Assembly: GCA_003170275.1 (NCBI GenBank)
Contig: PNAM01000075.1
Span: 1-64,000 of the forward strand
Length of the DNA: 64,000 bases
Source: Myxococcales bacterium
GTDB lineage: Bacteria; Myxococcota_A; Polyangia; Palsa-1104
Direction of reading: 5' to 3'
Shown here: positions 10,326 through 19,123 of the stretch, in pieces
Position numbering within the stretch: the first letter of the stretch is position 1
How the letters are laid out: the number at the start of each line of letters is the position of its first letter
Made by a program: the position numbers and the translations under genes
The notes under the pieces: generated by a model
Told to the model about the DNA's origin: nothing
The model's database searches: none
What the model saw: the letters and a program-made list of their open reading frames with translations, nothing else

Positions 10326-10723
10326 GCGTGGGTCGTCTCCCGGCCGTGCCGCGTCGCGAGGACGACGGCGGTGGCATAGTCGCCTTCGTGGCTGAGGCTC
10401 ACCGCGAGCTCTGACACGCCGGCATCGGCGGCTGCGGCGTGGGCGGCGCCGTGCAACACCAGCCGGCAGCTTCCCGACGGCAGGCGCTGCACCTCGATCT
10501 GGCGCCAGCCGACGCCCTGGTCGGCCAGCCCGAGCGCTTTGATCGCCGCTTCCTTGGCCGCGAAGCGCGCCGCCAGTCGCTCCGCGGTCAGCCCCGGCGA
10601 CGAGGTTGCGTAGGCGATCTCCGCCTCGGTGAAGACGCGGCGCAGGAACCGCTCGCCGAATTGCGCCAGCGATGCTGCCACCCGACTGACCCTCACCAGG
10701 TCGATACCGACGCCCACGCTCAT
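10322..10723 (-). CDS. acpS: Holo-[acyl-carrier-protein] synthase (4'-phosphopantetheinyl transferase)
   Basis: A 133-residue AcpS-type transferase. It moves 4'-phosphopantetheine from CoA to the carrier-protein serine. The Mg-binding motif VGIDLVRV (Asp8) and the second signature RFAAKEAAIKAL (Lys57, Glu58) are both intact. It overlaps the carrier-protein gene by 4 bases, which strongly suggests it is dedicated to that carrier. It could still be the organism's only AcpS; the housekeeping copy is not visible in this window. Confidence 0.93.
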   Translation of the reverse strand: MSVGVGIDLVRVSRVAASLAQFGERFLRRVFTEAEIAYATSSPGLTAERLAARFAAKEAAIKALGLADQGVGWRQIEVQRLPSGSCRLVLHGAAHAAAADAGVSELAVSLSHEGDYATAVVLATRHGRETTHA

Positions 10724-10733
10724 CTGGATTCAA

Positions 10734-11378
10734 CTATAGAGGCGAGGCGAGAGTCGACTCAAGCCGTTTTCGCACGCCTTCCCACTCGCTGCGCACGATC
10801 GAGAACATCGCGGTGTCGCGCACCACGCCGTCGGCGGCGGGCAGGTGCGCCCGCAGGATCCCCTCGAGCTGGGCGCCGAGGCGCGTGATGGCCGCCCGCG
10901 ATCGCTGGTTGCGCGCGTCGGTCTTGAGGATCAGCCGGTGGACGCGCCAGACGTCGAAGGCGTGGGTCAACAGGAGCAGACAGGCGGAGGTGTTGATCGG
11001 CGTGCGCTGCGCCGAGGGCTCGAGCCAGGCGTGCCCGATCTCCGCGACGTCCGGGGAATCGGCGCCGGCGCGCCGCGGCTCGCCGGGCACGAGGATCGGG
11101 CCGGCCGGCCAGCTCCACCATTCCAGGCTCATCAGGCGGATCGAGCCGACCACCTCTTCCGGATCGGCGCGCACCACGGCGAACGGCAGCGCACGCCCGG
11201 CCTGCTCGTCGGCCAGCGCACGGGTGACATAGTCGAGCATCTCGGCGCGGTCGCGCGGCACCGGCGCCAGCTGAAAGGTGCTGCGGTCGCGGGTGGCGGC
11301 GGCAAGGAGCGCGTCGACGTGATCGAGCGAGAGCGGCTCGAGCCGCACGAAGCGGTTCTCGAACCCGCGCCGGTTCAC
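10734..11378 (-). CDS. GNAT-family acyltransferase of the aminoacyl-carrier operon
   Basis: A 214-residue RimJ/RimL-like GNAT protein. The N terminus FENRFVRLEPLSLDHVDAL is the typical beta1-alpha1 segment, and RTPINTSACLLLLTHAF followed by RVHRLILKTDARNQRSRAAI is the acetyl-CoA-binding region and beta5 asparagine motif. The GTG start overlaps the DUF1839 stop (GTGA). It may N-acylate the carrier-bound amino acid or use the aminoacyl thioester as donor; neither can be told from sequence. The 10-base gap to the acpS start is one of the few non-overlapping junctions in the operon. Confidence 0.87.
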   Translation of the reverse strand: MNRRGFENRFVRLEPLSLDHVDALLAAATRDRSTFQLAPVPRDRAEMLDYVTRALADEQAGRALPFAVVRADPEEVVGSIRLMSLEWWSWPAGPILVPGEPRRAGADSPDVAEIGHAWLEPSAQRTPINTSACLLLLTHAFDVWRVHRLILKTDARNQRSRAAITRLGAQLEGILRAHLPAADGVVRDTAMFSIVRSEWEGVRKRLESTLASPL

Positions 11379-12355
11379 GCCGGAGGCAGCTGTGCGGTCA
11401 GCGTATCCATGCCCGATTGCCACGCCGCCGCCATCTCGTCGAACATCGGTGCGGCGTCGAGCGCGCGCTTGCCGTTGACCGCGCGCGCCGCCTTGAGGAT
11501 GAACGCCTTGGCGGTCTGGCTCAGCCGGGAAAATGCGTCCGACGCCGGCACGAGCGCGGCGTCTCCCAGCCACTGCAGGTGCAGCGACGCCAGCTCGAAC
11601 GCGGCGCCCAGCTGGCGCACGGTGGCGAACGCCCAGGCGTGATAGAACGCCAGGCCCTCGCCGGTGATCCACGGCAGATCGGTGGCGAAGCGCCGGCCGA
11701 AGCGCTGCACCGGGTTGTCGCCCGGCTTGAGCGCGAGGTGTCGCCTCAAGAGCTCACGTGCGCGCACGCGCAGCTCCTCGACGGGACGGTGCACCAGCCG
11801 ATCGATGCGCACCACCTCGGCGAACAGCGGCATGAACGTCGGATCGGGCGCCACGCCCACGCGGAACAGGTGCGCGAAGTCGTCGCCCTCGAGCGCGTAG
11901 TAGCCCGCGTTGTGGAAGTATCCCAGCCGCCGGCGCTCGAGATCGAACGACTGGATCACGATGGTGGTCTTGGTGTGCTGGCGTTGATAGTCGGTGCCGG
12001 CGGTGTCGGGCAGGTAGAACGCGTCGGCCTCGGTGCTGATCAGCTTGCCCTCGGCGAGGTGGGTCTGCGCGTGATCGGCGAGCGGGCGCCACACGTTGAG
12101 CTCCTGGAAGTCCAGGCCGTACAGCTCACGCAGCTCGCCGTGCGGCGGCTTGAAGAAGGTCCACTGATCGCCTTCGAAGTCGGTCGCGAGCACGAACGGC
12201 AGCATCGCCAGCGGCTCGAGCCCGAGCGCGTGCACCAGCTCGATGCAGATGTCGATGTAGCAGTTCTTCTCGACCCAGACGCGATCGTCCGCGTGCAACG
12301 AGTGCCGCTGATAGGCGGTGGGATCGAGCTGCGGAAGGACGACGAGCTGGCTCAC
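11375..12355 (-). CDS. DUF1839 family protein
   Basis: A 326-residue soluble protein. The N-terminal part (WVEKNCYIDICIELVHALGLEP) and the segment FEGDQWTFFKPPHGELRELYGLDFQEL match what I remember of DUF1839, a family of unknown function that co-occurs with amino acid:[carrier protein] ligases. The FEGDQWTF region recalls a BtrH-like/papain-like fold, but I cannot confirm it. The GTG start overlaps the ligase stop by four bases. By position it acts on the aminoacyl carrier protein, perhaps transferring or releasing the amino acid. Confidence 0.82.
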   Translation of the reverse strand: MSQLVVLPQLDPTAYQRHSLHADDRVWVEKNCYIDICIELVHALGLEPLAMLPFVLATDFEGDQWTFFKPPHGELRELYGLDFQELNVWRPLADHAQTHLAEGKLISTEADAFYLPDTAGTDYQRQHTKTTIVIQSFDLERRRLGYFHNAGYYALEGDDFAHLFRVGVAPDPTFMPLFAEVVRIDRLVHRPVEELRVRARELLRRHLALKPGDNPVQRFGRRFATDLPWITGEGLAFYHAWAFATVRQLGAAFELASLHLQWLGDAALVPASDAFSRLSQTAKAFILKAARAVNGKRALDAAPMFDEMAAAWQSGMDTLTAQLPPA

Positions 12356-13257
12356 GGCCAGAGACGGGCGCGCACTGGCGCCGGCCAGCTCGTGGGTTGA
12401 AAGCCGTGGGTCTTGAAGAGCGCCATCACGCAGCGCTCGAGGCCGAAGCCGAGGCAGGCGGTGTGCGCCTCCTGACCGTCGGCAGTGTGGATGCCGAAGA
12501 CGTGCCCGAAGTGCTGCTGGTGGTAATTGAACGAGCACACCGCGGTCGGCTTCTCGAGCGAGATCACCGGCACCAGCACCTCGAACTTGAGCTTCTGCTG
12601 CTTCTGCCCGTCGGCCAGCATCTTGCCGGCGCGGCCGAAGAACGGATCGGCGGCCACGTCCGACTTGGCCGGCAGGCCGAGCTCGTTGAGCAGCTTGAGC
12701 CCGCGCTCGAGCCACTGATCGCGCCAGGCGACGACCAGATCGGGCGAGCCCGCGCGCACGAACTCGCGCACGCGGAACGACTGCATGCGGGTCGGCTCGG
12801 GCGACGGCTCGTGACGGTAGACCCAGTTGGTCATGGTGATCAGCCGGCCGTTCGGCGGCAGCGTGCCGGCGATCACCGGATACACCGGGTAGCACGCGGC
12901 CGGGCTCAAGCACACCTGGCTCATGCCCTGCGTGTCGCCCCACGGCTCGCCGGCGTGGACCTTGGCCGAGAGCACCTTGGCCTCTTTGTCCTTGCCGAAG
13001 AAGCTGAAGACCGTCCCCGCCAGATTGGGAAACGAATCGAGATAATCGGTTCTCTCGAGGATGGTCCGATCGATCACCGGCGGGAAGGTGTACAGCTCGG
13101 CCCCGTCGTCGCGCGAGATCTGGGTGATCAGCCCGTTGAACCGCTCGAGCACGTCCTCGAAGACCGCGCCGCGCCCGAACGCGCCAGGAACGCGCACCGG
13201 CACGATCAGCCCGTTGTCGACCAGCCCGCGATAGAAACTCTCGACGTCGTATTCCAC
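12352..13257 (-). CDS. Amino acid:[carrier protein] ligase (class II aaRS-like)
   Basis: A 301-residue homologue of the catalytic core of atypical seryl-tRNA synthetases that lacks a tRNA-binding domain. These enzymes adenylate a small amino acid and load it onto the phosphopantetheine of a carrier protein. Motif 2 is SFRVREFVRAG and motif 3 is GFGLERCVMALF. Zinc ligands can be placed at Cys122, Glu165 and Cys268; the 103-residue spacing of the last two equals that of the characterised Bradyrhizobium enzyme Bll0957 (from memory). The GTG start overlaps the dehydrogenase stop. The cognate carrier and its AcpS are in the same operon. Gly or Ala is the expected substrate by analogy. Confidence 0.92.
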   Translation of the reverse strand: MEYDVESFYRGLVDNGLIVPVRVPGAFGRGAVFEDVLERFNGLITQISRDDGAELYTFPPVIDRTILERTDYLDSFPNLAGTVFSFFGKDKEAKVLSAKVHAGEPWGDTQGMSQVCLSPAACYPVYPVIAGTLPPNGRLITMTNWVYRHEPSPEPTRMQSFRVREFVRAGSPDLVVAWRDQWLERGLKLLNELGLPAKSDVAADPFFGRAGKMLADGQKQQKLKFEVLVPVISLEKPTAVCSFNYHQQHFGHVFGIHTADGQEAHTACLGFGLERCVMALFKTHGFQPTSWPAPVRARLWP

Positions 13258-14429
13258 TATTCGTCGTCCTTGTACACGAGGAGGAGGGAAGCGGTCTTGC
13301 CGAAGATGCGATCGTTGGAGATCATCAGCGCCGCCGACAGCGAGTCGCGATACTGGCGGCCCACCGACAGCTTGGAGTCGTTCTTGTAGGCGGCGATGCC
13401 GATGATCTGCAGCGCGTCGTGCACCAACTGCGGCGCCATCTCCGACGAGGCGACCTTGATGTTGTTCATCTTGAGCCCCCAACCGATGGTGAGCAGCTCT
13501 TCCATTCCGGTCGGCCGCGACATGATTTCGTCGAACTCGGCGGCCTGGCCGTGCACGCTGTTGCGTAGCAGCTGCAGCCGCGACGACAGCCGTGCCAGGT
13601 GCGTCGCCTTGGGCGGCACCACGCCGGGCGTCTTGCGCGCCTCGGCGCGGACGCAGGCCGACGCGCGCGCCATCGCGTCCGAGGCGATGCCCAGCCACAC
13701 CGCCGACCACAGGATGTGCGAGTACGAGACCATGGTCTGCGCCGAGGCGTCGGCGAACGAGCCCGGCAGCACCTGCTCCTCGGGCCCCGACGAGGTCATC
13801 TTGAAGCCCGGGCTACAGGTGCCGCGCATGCCCATGGTGTCCCAGGTGCCGGTCTGCGTGAGCGTGCGGTCGGCCTTGCGCACCAGCACCAGGACCTGAT
13901 CGCTCTGCGGCGCCTCCGCGTTGCGGCGCGAGGTGACCAGCAGATCGTCGGCGTACTCGGCGTACGACGCGGTGGTCGCGTCCTTGTCGAGCGTATAGCG
14001 GCCGTTCTCGCGGATGCACGCGCAGATGCTCGAGCGTGTATCGCCCCACACGCCCACCTCCGAGGTGATCGAGCCGACCAGCAGCTGCCGCTCGACCAGC
14101 TCCTGCAGGTACGCGCGGAAGAAGGCGGAGGTGCGCCCGTGTCGCGCGATGCACGCCACCTGGATGTGGTGCATCGCCAGCACCATGCCGCTCGAGCCGC
14201 AGCCCTGCGCGAGCGCGGTGCACATGCCCGCCAGCTCCTGCATGTTGGCGCCGGCGCCGCCGTGCTCCTTGGGCGCCGCGACGGCCAGCAGCTTGGCCTG
14301 GCGCAAGGCCTCGAACGTTTCGTGCGGGAAGCGCGCTCGGGCATCGACGTCGCTCGCGTGCCGCGCGGCGACTTCCTGGGCGATGGTCCGCGTCCGGCTG
14401 ATGATGTCGCTGGTCGCCTGTGAGCTCAC
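13257..14429 (-). CDS. Acyl-CoA-dehydrogenase-like flavoprotein, first gene of the aminoacyl-carrier operon
   Basis: A 390-residue protein with the ACAD fold: helical N-terminal domain, a middle beta domain (about residues 115-220; WDTMGMRGTCSPGFKM resembles the flavin-loop motif) and a C-terminal helical domain. The region that should carry the catalytic Glu reads RDSLSAALMISNDRIFGKT, with no obvious acidic base at the usual YEGT position, so ordinary alpha,beta-dehydrogenation of acyl-CoA is doubtful. Group-D flavin monooxygenases have the same fold and also lack the Glu. It leads the operon, and its natural substrate may be the aminoacyl thioester on the carrier. Upstream lies a 185-base divergent intergenic region. 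Confidence 0.9.
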   Translation of the reverse strand: MSSQATSDIISRTRTIAQEVAARHASDVDARARFPHETFEALRQAKLLAVAAPKEHGGAGANMQELAGMCTALAQGCGSSGMVLAMHHIQVACIARHGRTSAFFRAYLQELVERQLLVGSITSEVGVWGDTRSSICACIRENGRYTLDKDATTASYAEYADDLLVTSRRNAEAPQSDQVLVLVRKADRTLTQTGTWDTMGMRGTCSPGFKMTSSGPEEQVLPGSFADASAQTMVSYSHILWSAVWLGIASDAMARASACVRAEARKTPGVVPPKATHLARLSSRLQLLRNSVHGQAAEFDEIMSRPTGMEELLTIGWGLKMNNIKVASSEMAPQLVHDALQIIGIAAYKNDSKLSVGRQYRDSLSAALMISNDRIFGKTASLLLVYKDDE

Positions 14430-14614
14430 GCCGATTACTTTAGTTGATCGGCTCCCTCGAGTCGAGGCGCAAACCAGCTCTTCAATCGCAGGAAATGGCG
14501 CTCGAACAGCTGATAGGACGCGTACGCGGACCGTCGAGCGCGGGCAGGTGCGCGGGGAGCGCAGGGGGCTTCGTCGACCTTCTGAGGGGCGCGAAACATG
14601 CTAGCGTCTGCGCC

Positions 14615-16669
14615 ATGGGACGGACTCTCGTGATGGTCGGTTGCATGTTCGTGCTGGCGACATCTTGCGGCGACTCGGGCTCCACTTCGAACTCGGACGG
14701 AGGCGGAGGAGGCGGCCGCGACGCCGGGAGCGGAGGCCCCCCGACCGCTTTCGGCGGCATTTCCTTCCCCTTCGGCCTGTTCGACGGCAGTGTCCCGGAC
14801 GTCCCGCTCGCCGCGGCGCCCGGCACGACCTGGTATTGCGATCCGGTGCACGGCGATGATTCGTTCGACGGGGCCAGCTTCGCCAAGGCGAAGAAGACGC
14901 TCGGTGGCGCGCTGGCCGTCGTCAAGGCGGGCGACACCATTCTCCTCGGCGGGGGCATCTACCGCGAGTATCCGGACTGGTCCTCCGCGCCGTCGGGAGC
15001 TGCGGGAGCGCCGATCACCATCGGCTCCTACGGCCGCGGCACCGGGGCGCCGATCCTCGACGGGGGCGTGAAGCCGAGCAGCTGGACCCGGTACACCGCG
15101 CAGGGGCAGACCACGGTCTGGCAGTCGTCGACTGGGGGGACCAAGATCAGTAGCACCGAGCCCGTGCTCGGCATCTACGTGAACACGGGAACGGCGGAGT
15201 ATGCCCTGCGTGAGGTCATCCACGGCCAGGTGAGCGCGTATCCCGGCGAGTCGCTGCCGCCGAATCAGACGCAGGCCAACATCAAGGACAAGAGCAACAA
15301 CTTCTACTTCGACGCGGGGGGAAACACGGTCTACGCCGATTTTGGCGGCACGGTGGGAACCGGCGATCCCAACTCGGCCGACATCTCGCTGCTCTACGAC
15401 AGCGAGAACAGCGGAGGCGGGCACGAGAACCTGATCTTCCTCGGGGCGGGACACGACTACTACAACTTCATCGGCCTGACCATTCGCGCGAGCTCCTGGT
15501 CGGGCGTGTACACGGAGTCGAGCGGGCATACCTTCGATCATTGCGACTTCAAGTTCAACGGCGGGGCGGCTGCGCTGTTCACCTTCAACAGCAGCGATCC
15601 AGCGTCGGGGAACGACATCACGGTCACCATGAGCCGGATCTGGATGAACATCCTGCAGAACTGGCCGCGGTTCAACAACGGGAACACCGGTGGCGGATGG
15701 CCGGCGGCCATCGACTGGTGCAACCAGAGCAACGGGCTGGCGCAGGGCAACGTGGTCTACGGGAACGGCGGAGAAGGGCTGACCCTGGGGAACACCGACA
15801 GGCAGGGCCACCTCAGCATGAACAACCTGGTGCGGCACAATGTCATCTTCGACAACTTCTCGGTCAACCTGTACCTCAACAACACCGAGAACGGGAAGCT
15901 GGAGCAGAACTTCGTCTTTCAACATCCGCGCGACGAGACGCAGACCTTCGACGGCTTGTTCGCCGCGTCGCCCGGGTATGCGCAGGACTACGGCAAGCGC
16001 ATCACGGCCGTAAACATCAGCCTGGGCGACGAGCCAGGGTCGGCGTATGACGCTCAAGGACACCTGTCCGACATGACGGTGATCAACAACATCTTCGCCG
16101 GCGGAAACTTCGGCCTCGATGACTATGACGACGGGACCTCGGGCCCGGTTCACCACGGGCTGAAGAACTGCGTCATCGCCAACAACACCTGGATCCTCGG
16201 GAACACGCCGATTCCTGGCGAGTCCTCGTACGGATGGCTGCATACGTCCGACGGTGATGCCAGCCAGAACAGCATCTTGCAGAACAACATCTTCGTGACC
16301 AGCACCGCCGGCGATCAGTTCGCCAAGGTCGCAGTCGGCGCCGGGCCGGGCATCGACAACGACTACAATTTGTATTCAGGCCCGGGCAACTGGGCCGTCT
16401 TGGGCGACACGATGAATTTCGCCGCCTGGAAGAGCGCGCACTCGACCTGGGATCAGCACAGCCTCAACACCGACGCGATGCTGCAGGATCCGGCGGAGTT
16501 TACGCAAACCGCCACGCAGAAGCCCGTCTACGACTGGTCCAAGGCGGCGCTCAAGGCCGGCTCGCCCGCGCTCGGCGCCGGCAAGGTCCAGCCGCTGGTT
16601 ACCACCGACTTCAGCGGCGCGGCCCGCGCTGGCGGCGCGCATGATATTGGCGCCCTCGCGCAGCCATGA
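14615..16669 (+). CDS. Right-handed beta-helix lipoprotein (polysaccharide-lyase-like)
   Basis: A 684-residue lipoprotein. The start was chosen at the ATG giving MGRTLVMVGCMFVLATSCGD, a short signal peptide with lipobox ATSC; the frame is open further upstream without signal-like sequence. A Gly/Asp-rich linker follows. The body begins TWYCDPVHGDDSFDG...LGGALAVVKAGDTI, the usual entry of DUF1565/parallel beta-helix proteins such as pectate lyases and alginate epimerases, with Asn-rich rungs (NNTENGKLEQN, VINNIF). It probably sits in the outer membrane or on the surface and binds, cleaves or epimerises a uronate-containing polysaccharide. It opens the EPS region. Confidence 0.85.
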   Translation: MGRTLVMVGCMFVLATSCGDSGSTSNSDGGGGGGRDAGSGGPPTAFGGISFPFGLFDGSVPDVPLAAAPGTTWYCDPVHGDDSFDGASFAKAKKTLGGALAVVKAGDTILLGGGIYREYPDWSSAPSGAAGAPITIGSYGRGTGAPILDGGVKPSSWTRYTAQGQTTVWQSSTGGTKISSTEPVLGIYVNTGTAEYALREVIHGQVSAYPGESLPPNQTQANIKDKSNNFYFDAGGNTVYADFGGTVGTGDPNSADISLLYDSENSGGGHENLIFLGAGHDYYNFIGLTIRASSWSGVYTESSGHTFDHCDFKFNGGAAALFTFNSSDPASGNDITVTMSRIWMNILQNWPRFNNGNTGGGWPAAIDWCNQSNGLAQGNVVYGNGGEGLTLGNTDRQGHLSMNNLVRHNVIFDNFSVNLYLNNTENGKLEQNFVFQHPRDETQTFDGLFAASPGYAQDYGKRITAVNISLGDEPGSAYDAQGHLSDMTVINNIFAGGNFGLDDYDDGTSGPVHHGLKNCVIANNTWILGNTPIPGESSYGWLHTSDGDASQNSILQNNIFVTSTAGDQFAKVAVGAGPGIDNDYNLYSGPGNWAVLGDTMNFAAWKSAHSTWDQHSLNTDAMLQDPAEFTQTATQKPVYDWSKAALKAGSPALGAGKVQPLVTTDFSGAARAGGAHDIGALAQP

Positions 16670-16764
16670 TTAGGTTCGTCCATGACGACTTCCAGCATCC
16701 GCAGTACGCGCTACAGGTCGTCCCCGACGAGCCGAAGCACACCGCATTGCCGCTCTGACAGCCG

Positions 16765-17532
16765 TTGCTCATCGACGACGCCATACAGCTCTTCTTGCCG
16801 ACGACCGTGCACCTGGTCGCGCTGATCCTGATCTTGTGTGTGTACTCGTTCCGCCATCGGGAGACCCGGCTGGGGCGGGCGCGGTATGTGCTCCTGGCGT
16901 TGTTCCTGGGGAGCTACGCCTTGTCCACGCCGGCGATCGCAAATGCGCTGGTCGAGCACCTCGAGGACGAGTACCCCGCGGTCCCCGAGCCGTCCGTCGA
17001 GCGTGACGCGCTCATCGTCGTGTTGTCCACCGGCTCTACCGTGAACAAGGGCGAGAGCTACGAGGTGCGCCTGGACGCAGCGGGATGGGAGCGCACCTTG
17101 GCCGGTATTCGGCTCTGGAAACGACTCGGCGGCAAGCTCCTGTTCGTGGGTGAGCCGGCGCCGGATGGCCGAACTTCCGTGGCGGCGTTCATGTCCGAGG
17201 TCGCGCGCGACTCGGGCGTTCCCGCGGACGCAATTCAGCTGGAAACGAAATCTCGCAACACGTACGAGAACCTGTTGTTTACGCGCGATCTGATCGCGTC
17301 CCATGGGGATCGGGCCTGGTTGGTCACCAGCGCCCTGCACATGCGGCGGGCGATGGCGGTTGCGCGCAAGCTCGGGCTACGACCGCGGCCCTACCCATGC
17401 GACTACCGTTCCGTGCAGCTCATGCATTGGTATGCGTGGATACCCAACAGCGGCGGCCCGGCGATGTTCGCGGAAGCCTTGCACGAGTTGGTCGGGCTCG
17501 GGTACTACCATCTGAAGGGCTACGCGAACTGA
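16765..17532 (+). CDS. YdcF/SanA/ElyC-family (DUF218) membrane protein
   Basis: A 255-residue protein starting at TTG. Two membrane segments lie at about residues 10-30 and 42-60. The DUF218 domain follows: DALIVVLSTGS, LLFVGEPAPDGRTSVA, LETKSRNTYENLLFTRDLI and WLVTSALHMRRAMAVARKLGLRP. The ESRNT-like motif (TKSRNTYEN) is the family hallmark. Relatives in E. coli affect the lipid-carrier and envelope balance, and copies in EPS loci are thought to help polysaccharide assembly. It lies 31 bases before the Wzz-like gene, so cotranscription is likely. Confidence 0.86.
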   Translation: MLIDDAIQLFLPTTVHLVALILILCVYSFRHRETRLGRARYVLLALFLGSYALSTPAIANALVEHLEDEYPAVPEPSVERDALIVVLSTGSTVNKGESYEVRLDAAGWERTLAGIRLWKRLGGKLLFVGEPAPDGRTSVAAFMSEVARDSGVPADAIQLETKSRNTYENLLFTRDLIASHGDRAWLVTSALHMRRAMAVARKLGLRPRPYPCDYRSVQLMHWYAWIPNSGGPAMFAEALHELVGLGYYHLKGYAN

Positions 17533-17560
17533 CCTATGCTATCTTCAATGCCATCATAGG
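17533..17560. repeat. Short inverted repeat before the Wzz-like gene
   Basis: CCTATG at 17533-17538 is mirrored by CATAGG at 17555-17560 with 16 bases between. It fills the gap between the YdcF-like stop and the Wzz-like start and could be an operator. Six-base arms are short, so this may be chance. Confidence 0.25.
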
Positions 17561-17563
17561 CCG

Positions 17564-19123
17564 ATGACCAGTCCTGCCACCCCTCTGGGCGCTCTCATCC
17601 CCCTGCTCATCAAGGAGGGGAAGCGGCGCCTGCTGACCCTGTCGGTCCTCTTCGCAGCGGTCGCGCTGCTCGCGTTGGGCTTCGGGCTCAGCCTGCCCAA
17701 ACGCTACGACGCCTCAGCCGTGATCCTCGCCGAAGCGAGCAACGTCATCACGCCGCTGATGGAGGGCCGCGCGGTCCAGGTCGGCATTGGCGACCAGAGC
17801 GCGGTGATCACCCAGATCGTCATGAGCCGCAAGACCCTACGCGAGATCCTCACCTTCGGAGGCTGGCTCGCCCCGCCGCCCGCCAAGCCGCTCGATCCGC
17901 GCGAAGAAGACAAGCTGCTGCAAAAGATCAAGGCGCGCATCCGCATCGAGAGCCCGCGTGAGGAGATGATCCGCATCTCCTACTACGACAGCGATCCGGT
18001 GCGGGCCTTCACGATCGCCAACAAGATCGCCGAGATCTACATGCGCGAGGGCACGGCCGGCAAAGAACGCGAGAGCCGCGAGGCGTTCGACTTCATCGAC
18101 AAGCAGGTCAAGGAGTACGGCGAGAAGCTCAGCGACTCGCACGAGAAGGTGCTGGCCTATTACCGTCACGAGAGCGACGGGCCAGCGACCCCGGCTCCGA
18201 GCGTCCCGGGCCACCCGCGGCCCAAGATCAATCCGGAGGAGCTGGCCGCGCTCAAGGCCGAGGAGACCACGCTCGCGGCGCAGCTCGCGCACAAGCCGGC
18301 GACGTCGCCGCGCGCGGACTCGCGGCAGTCCGAGGATCAATACCGGGCGCGCACGATCCAGCTGCAGGCCGACCTCGACCGGCTGCTCACGACCTTCACG
18401 GAGATGCACCCCGACGTCAAACGAGTCCGGCGAGAGCTGGCCACCGCGAAGGCGGAGCTGCACCGCGCCGAGCAGGCGCGCGTCGACCGTGACACCGTCG
18501 CGGAGTCGGCCGCGGCGCAAGACGACGAGGTGTACCGGGCCGCGCGCGATCAGCTGGAGAAGGTGCGCACCAAGATCGCGGCGCTCGAAGGCGTGGTGCG
18601 CCGCCGCCCGCCCGGCGCCGCGCGGGTCCCGGTGTCGGAGGCCAAGATCGATCCCGAGCTGCACGGCGTCGGTCAGGACGCCACGCTGTCCGAGCTCGTG
18701 CAGCGCTACCAGTCGACCAGCGAGATCTATCGCGACCTGCTCAAGCGCCGCGACAACGCGAGCCTGTCGATGGTGCTCGACGCGGAGCACCGTGGCCTCT
18801 CGATGCGGCTGCAGGAGGCGGCCGAGCTGCCGGTCAACGCGAGCAGCTTGCGCCTGCTGCACCTGTCGATGATCGGGCTGATCCTCGCGACGCTCGCGCC
18901 GCTCGGGTTCCTGTTCGCGCTGGTGCGCCTCGACCAGCGGGTGCGTACCCCGATTCAGATCGAGCGTCTCGCGCGCGTGCCGCTCTTGGTGAGCATCGGC
19001 TACGCGCCGGGGCGGCGCGACGTGTACCGGCAACGCACGCGCGGCCTCGTCGCGGTCTTGATGGTCTTCGGAGTGTTTGCGGTGTACCTGGCCGTCTTCC
19101 TGTTCAAGCTCAAGACCACATGA
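17564..19123 (+). CDS. Wzz/GumC-like polysaccharide chain-length determinant
   Basis: A 519-residue inner-membrane protein. One transmembrane helix lies at about residues 25-47 and another at about 430-450, bracketing a long periplasmic region rich in Arg/Glu/Ala coiled coil. A third hydrophobic segment (GLVAVLMVFGVFAVYLAVFLF) ends the protein, as in GNVR/GumC-like co-polymerases. The start of the Wzz domain (KRYDASAVILAE) is recognisable. It should control the length and export of the polymer made by the Wzy-like protein at 32411-33757. Its stop overlaps the start of the BY-kinase-like gene (ATGA), implying a two-part Wzz plus cytoplasmic ATPase. Confidence 0.9.
   Translation: MTSPATPLGALIPLLIKEGKRRLLTLSVLFAAVALLALGFGLSLPKRYDASAVILAEASNVITPLMEGRAVQVGIGDQSAVITQIVMSRKTLREILTFGGWLAPPPAKPLDPREEDKLLQKIKARIRIESPREEMIRISYYDSDPVRAFTIANKIAEIYMREGTAGKERESREAFDFIDKQVKEYGEKLSDSHEKVLAYYRHESDGPATPAPSVPGHPRPKINPEELAALKAEETTLAAQLAHKPATSPRADSRQSEDQYRARTIQLQADLDRLLTTFTEMHPDVKRVRRELATAKAELHRAEQARVDRDTVAESAAAQDDEVYRAARDQLEKVRTKIAALEGVVRRRPPGAARVPVSEAKIDPELHGVGQDATLSELVQRYQSTSEIYRDLLKRRDNASLSMVLDAEHRGLSMRLQEAAELPVNASSLRLLHLSMIGLILATLAPLGFLFALVRLDQRVRTPIQIERLARVPLLVSIGYAPGRRDVYRQRTRGLVAVLMVFGVFAVYLAVFLFKLKTT

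Noticed and set aside
8089..10395. Long plus-strand open frame (768 codons) opposite the GH2, carrier-protein and AcpS genes
   Set aside because: It is antisense to three well-supported genes; the translation is low-complexity Arg/Ala/His-rich with no domain, as expected from GC-biased third positions.
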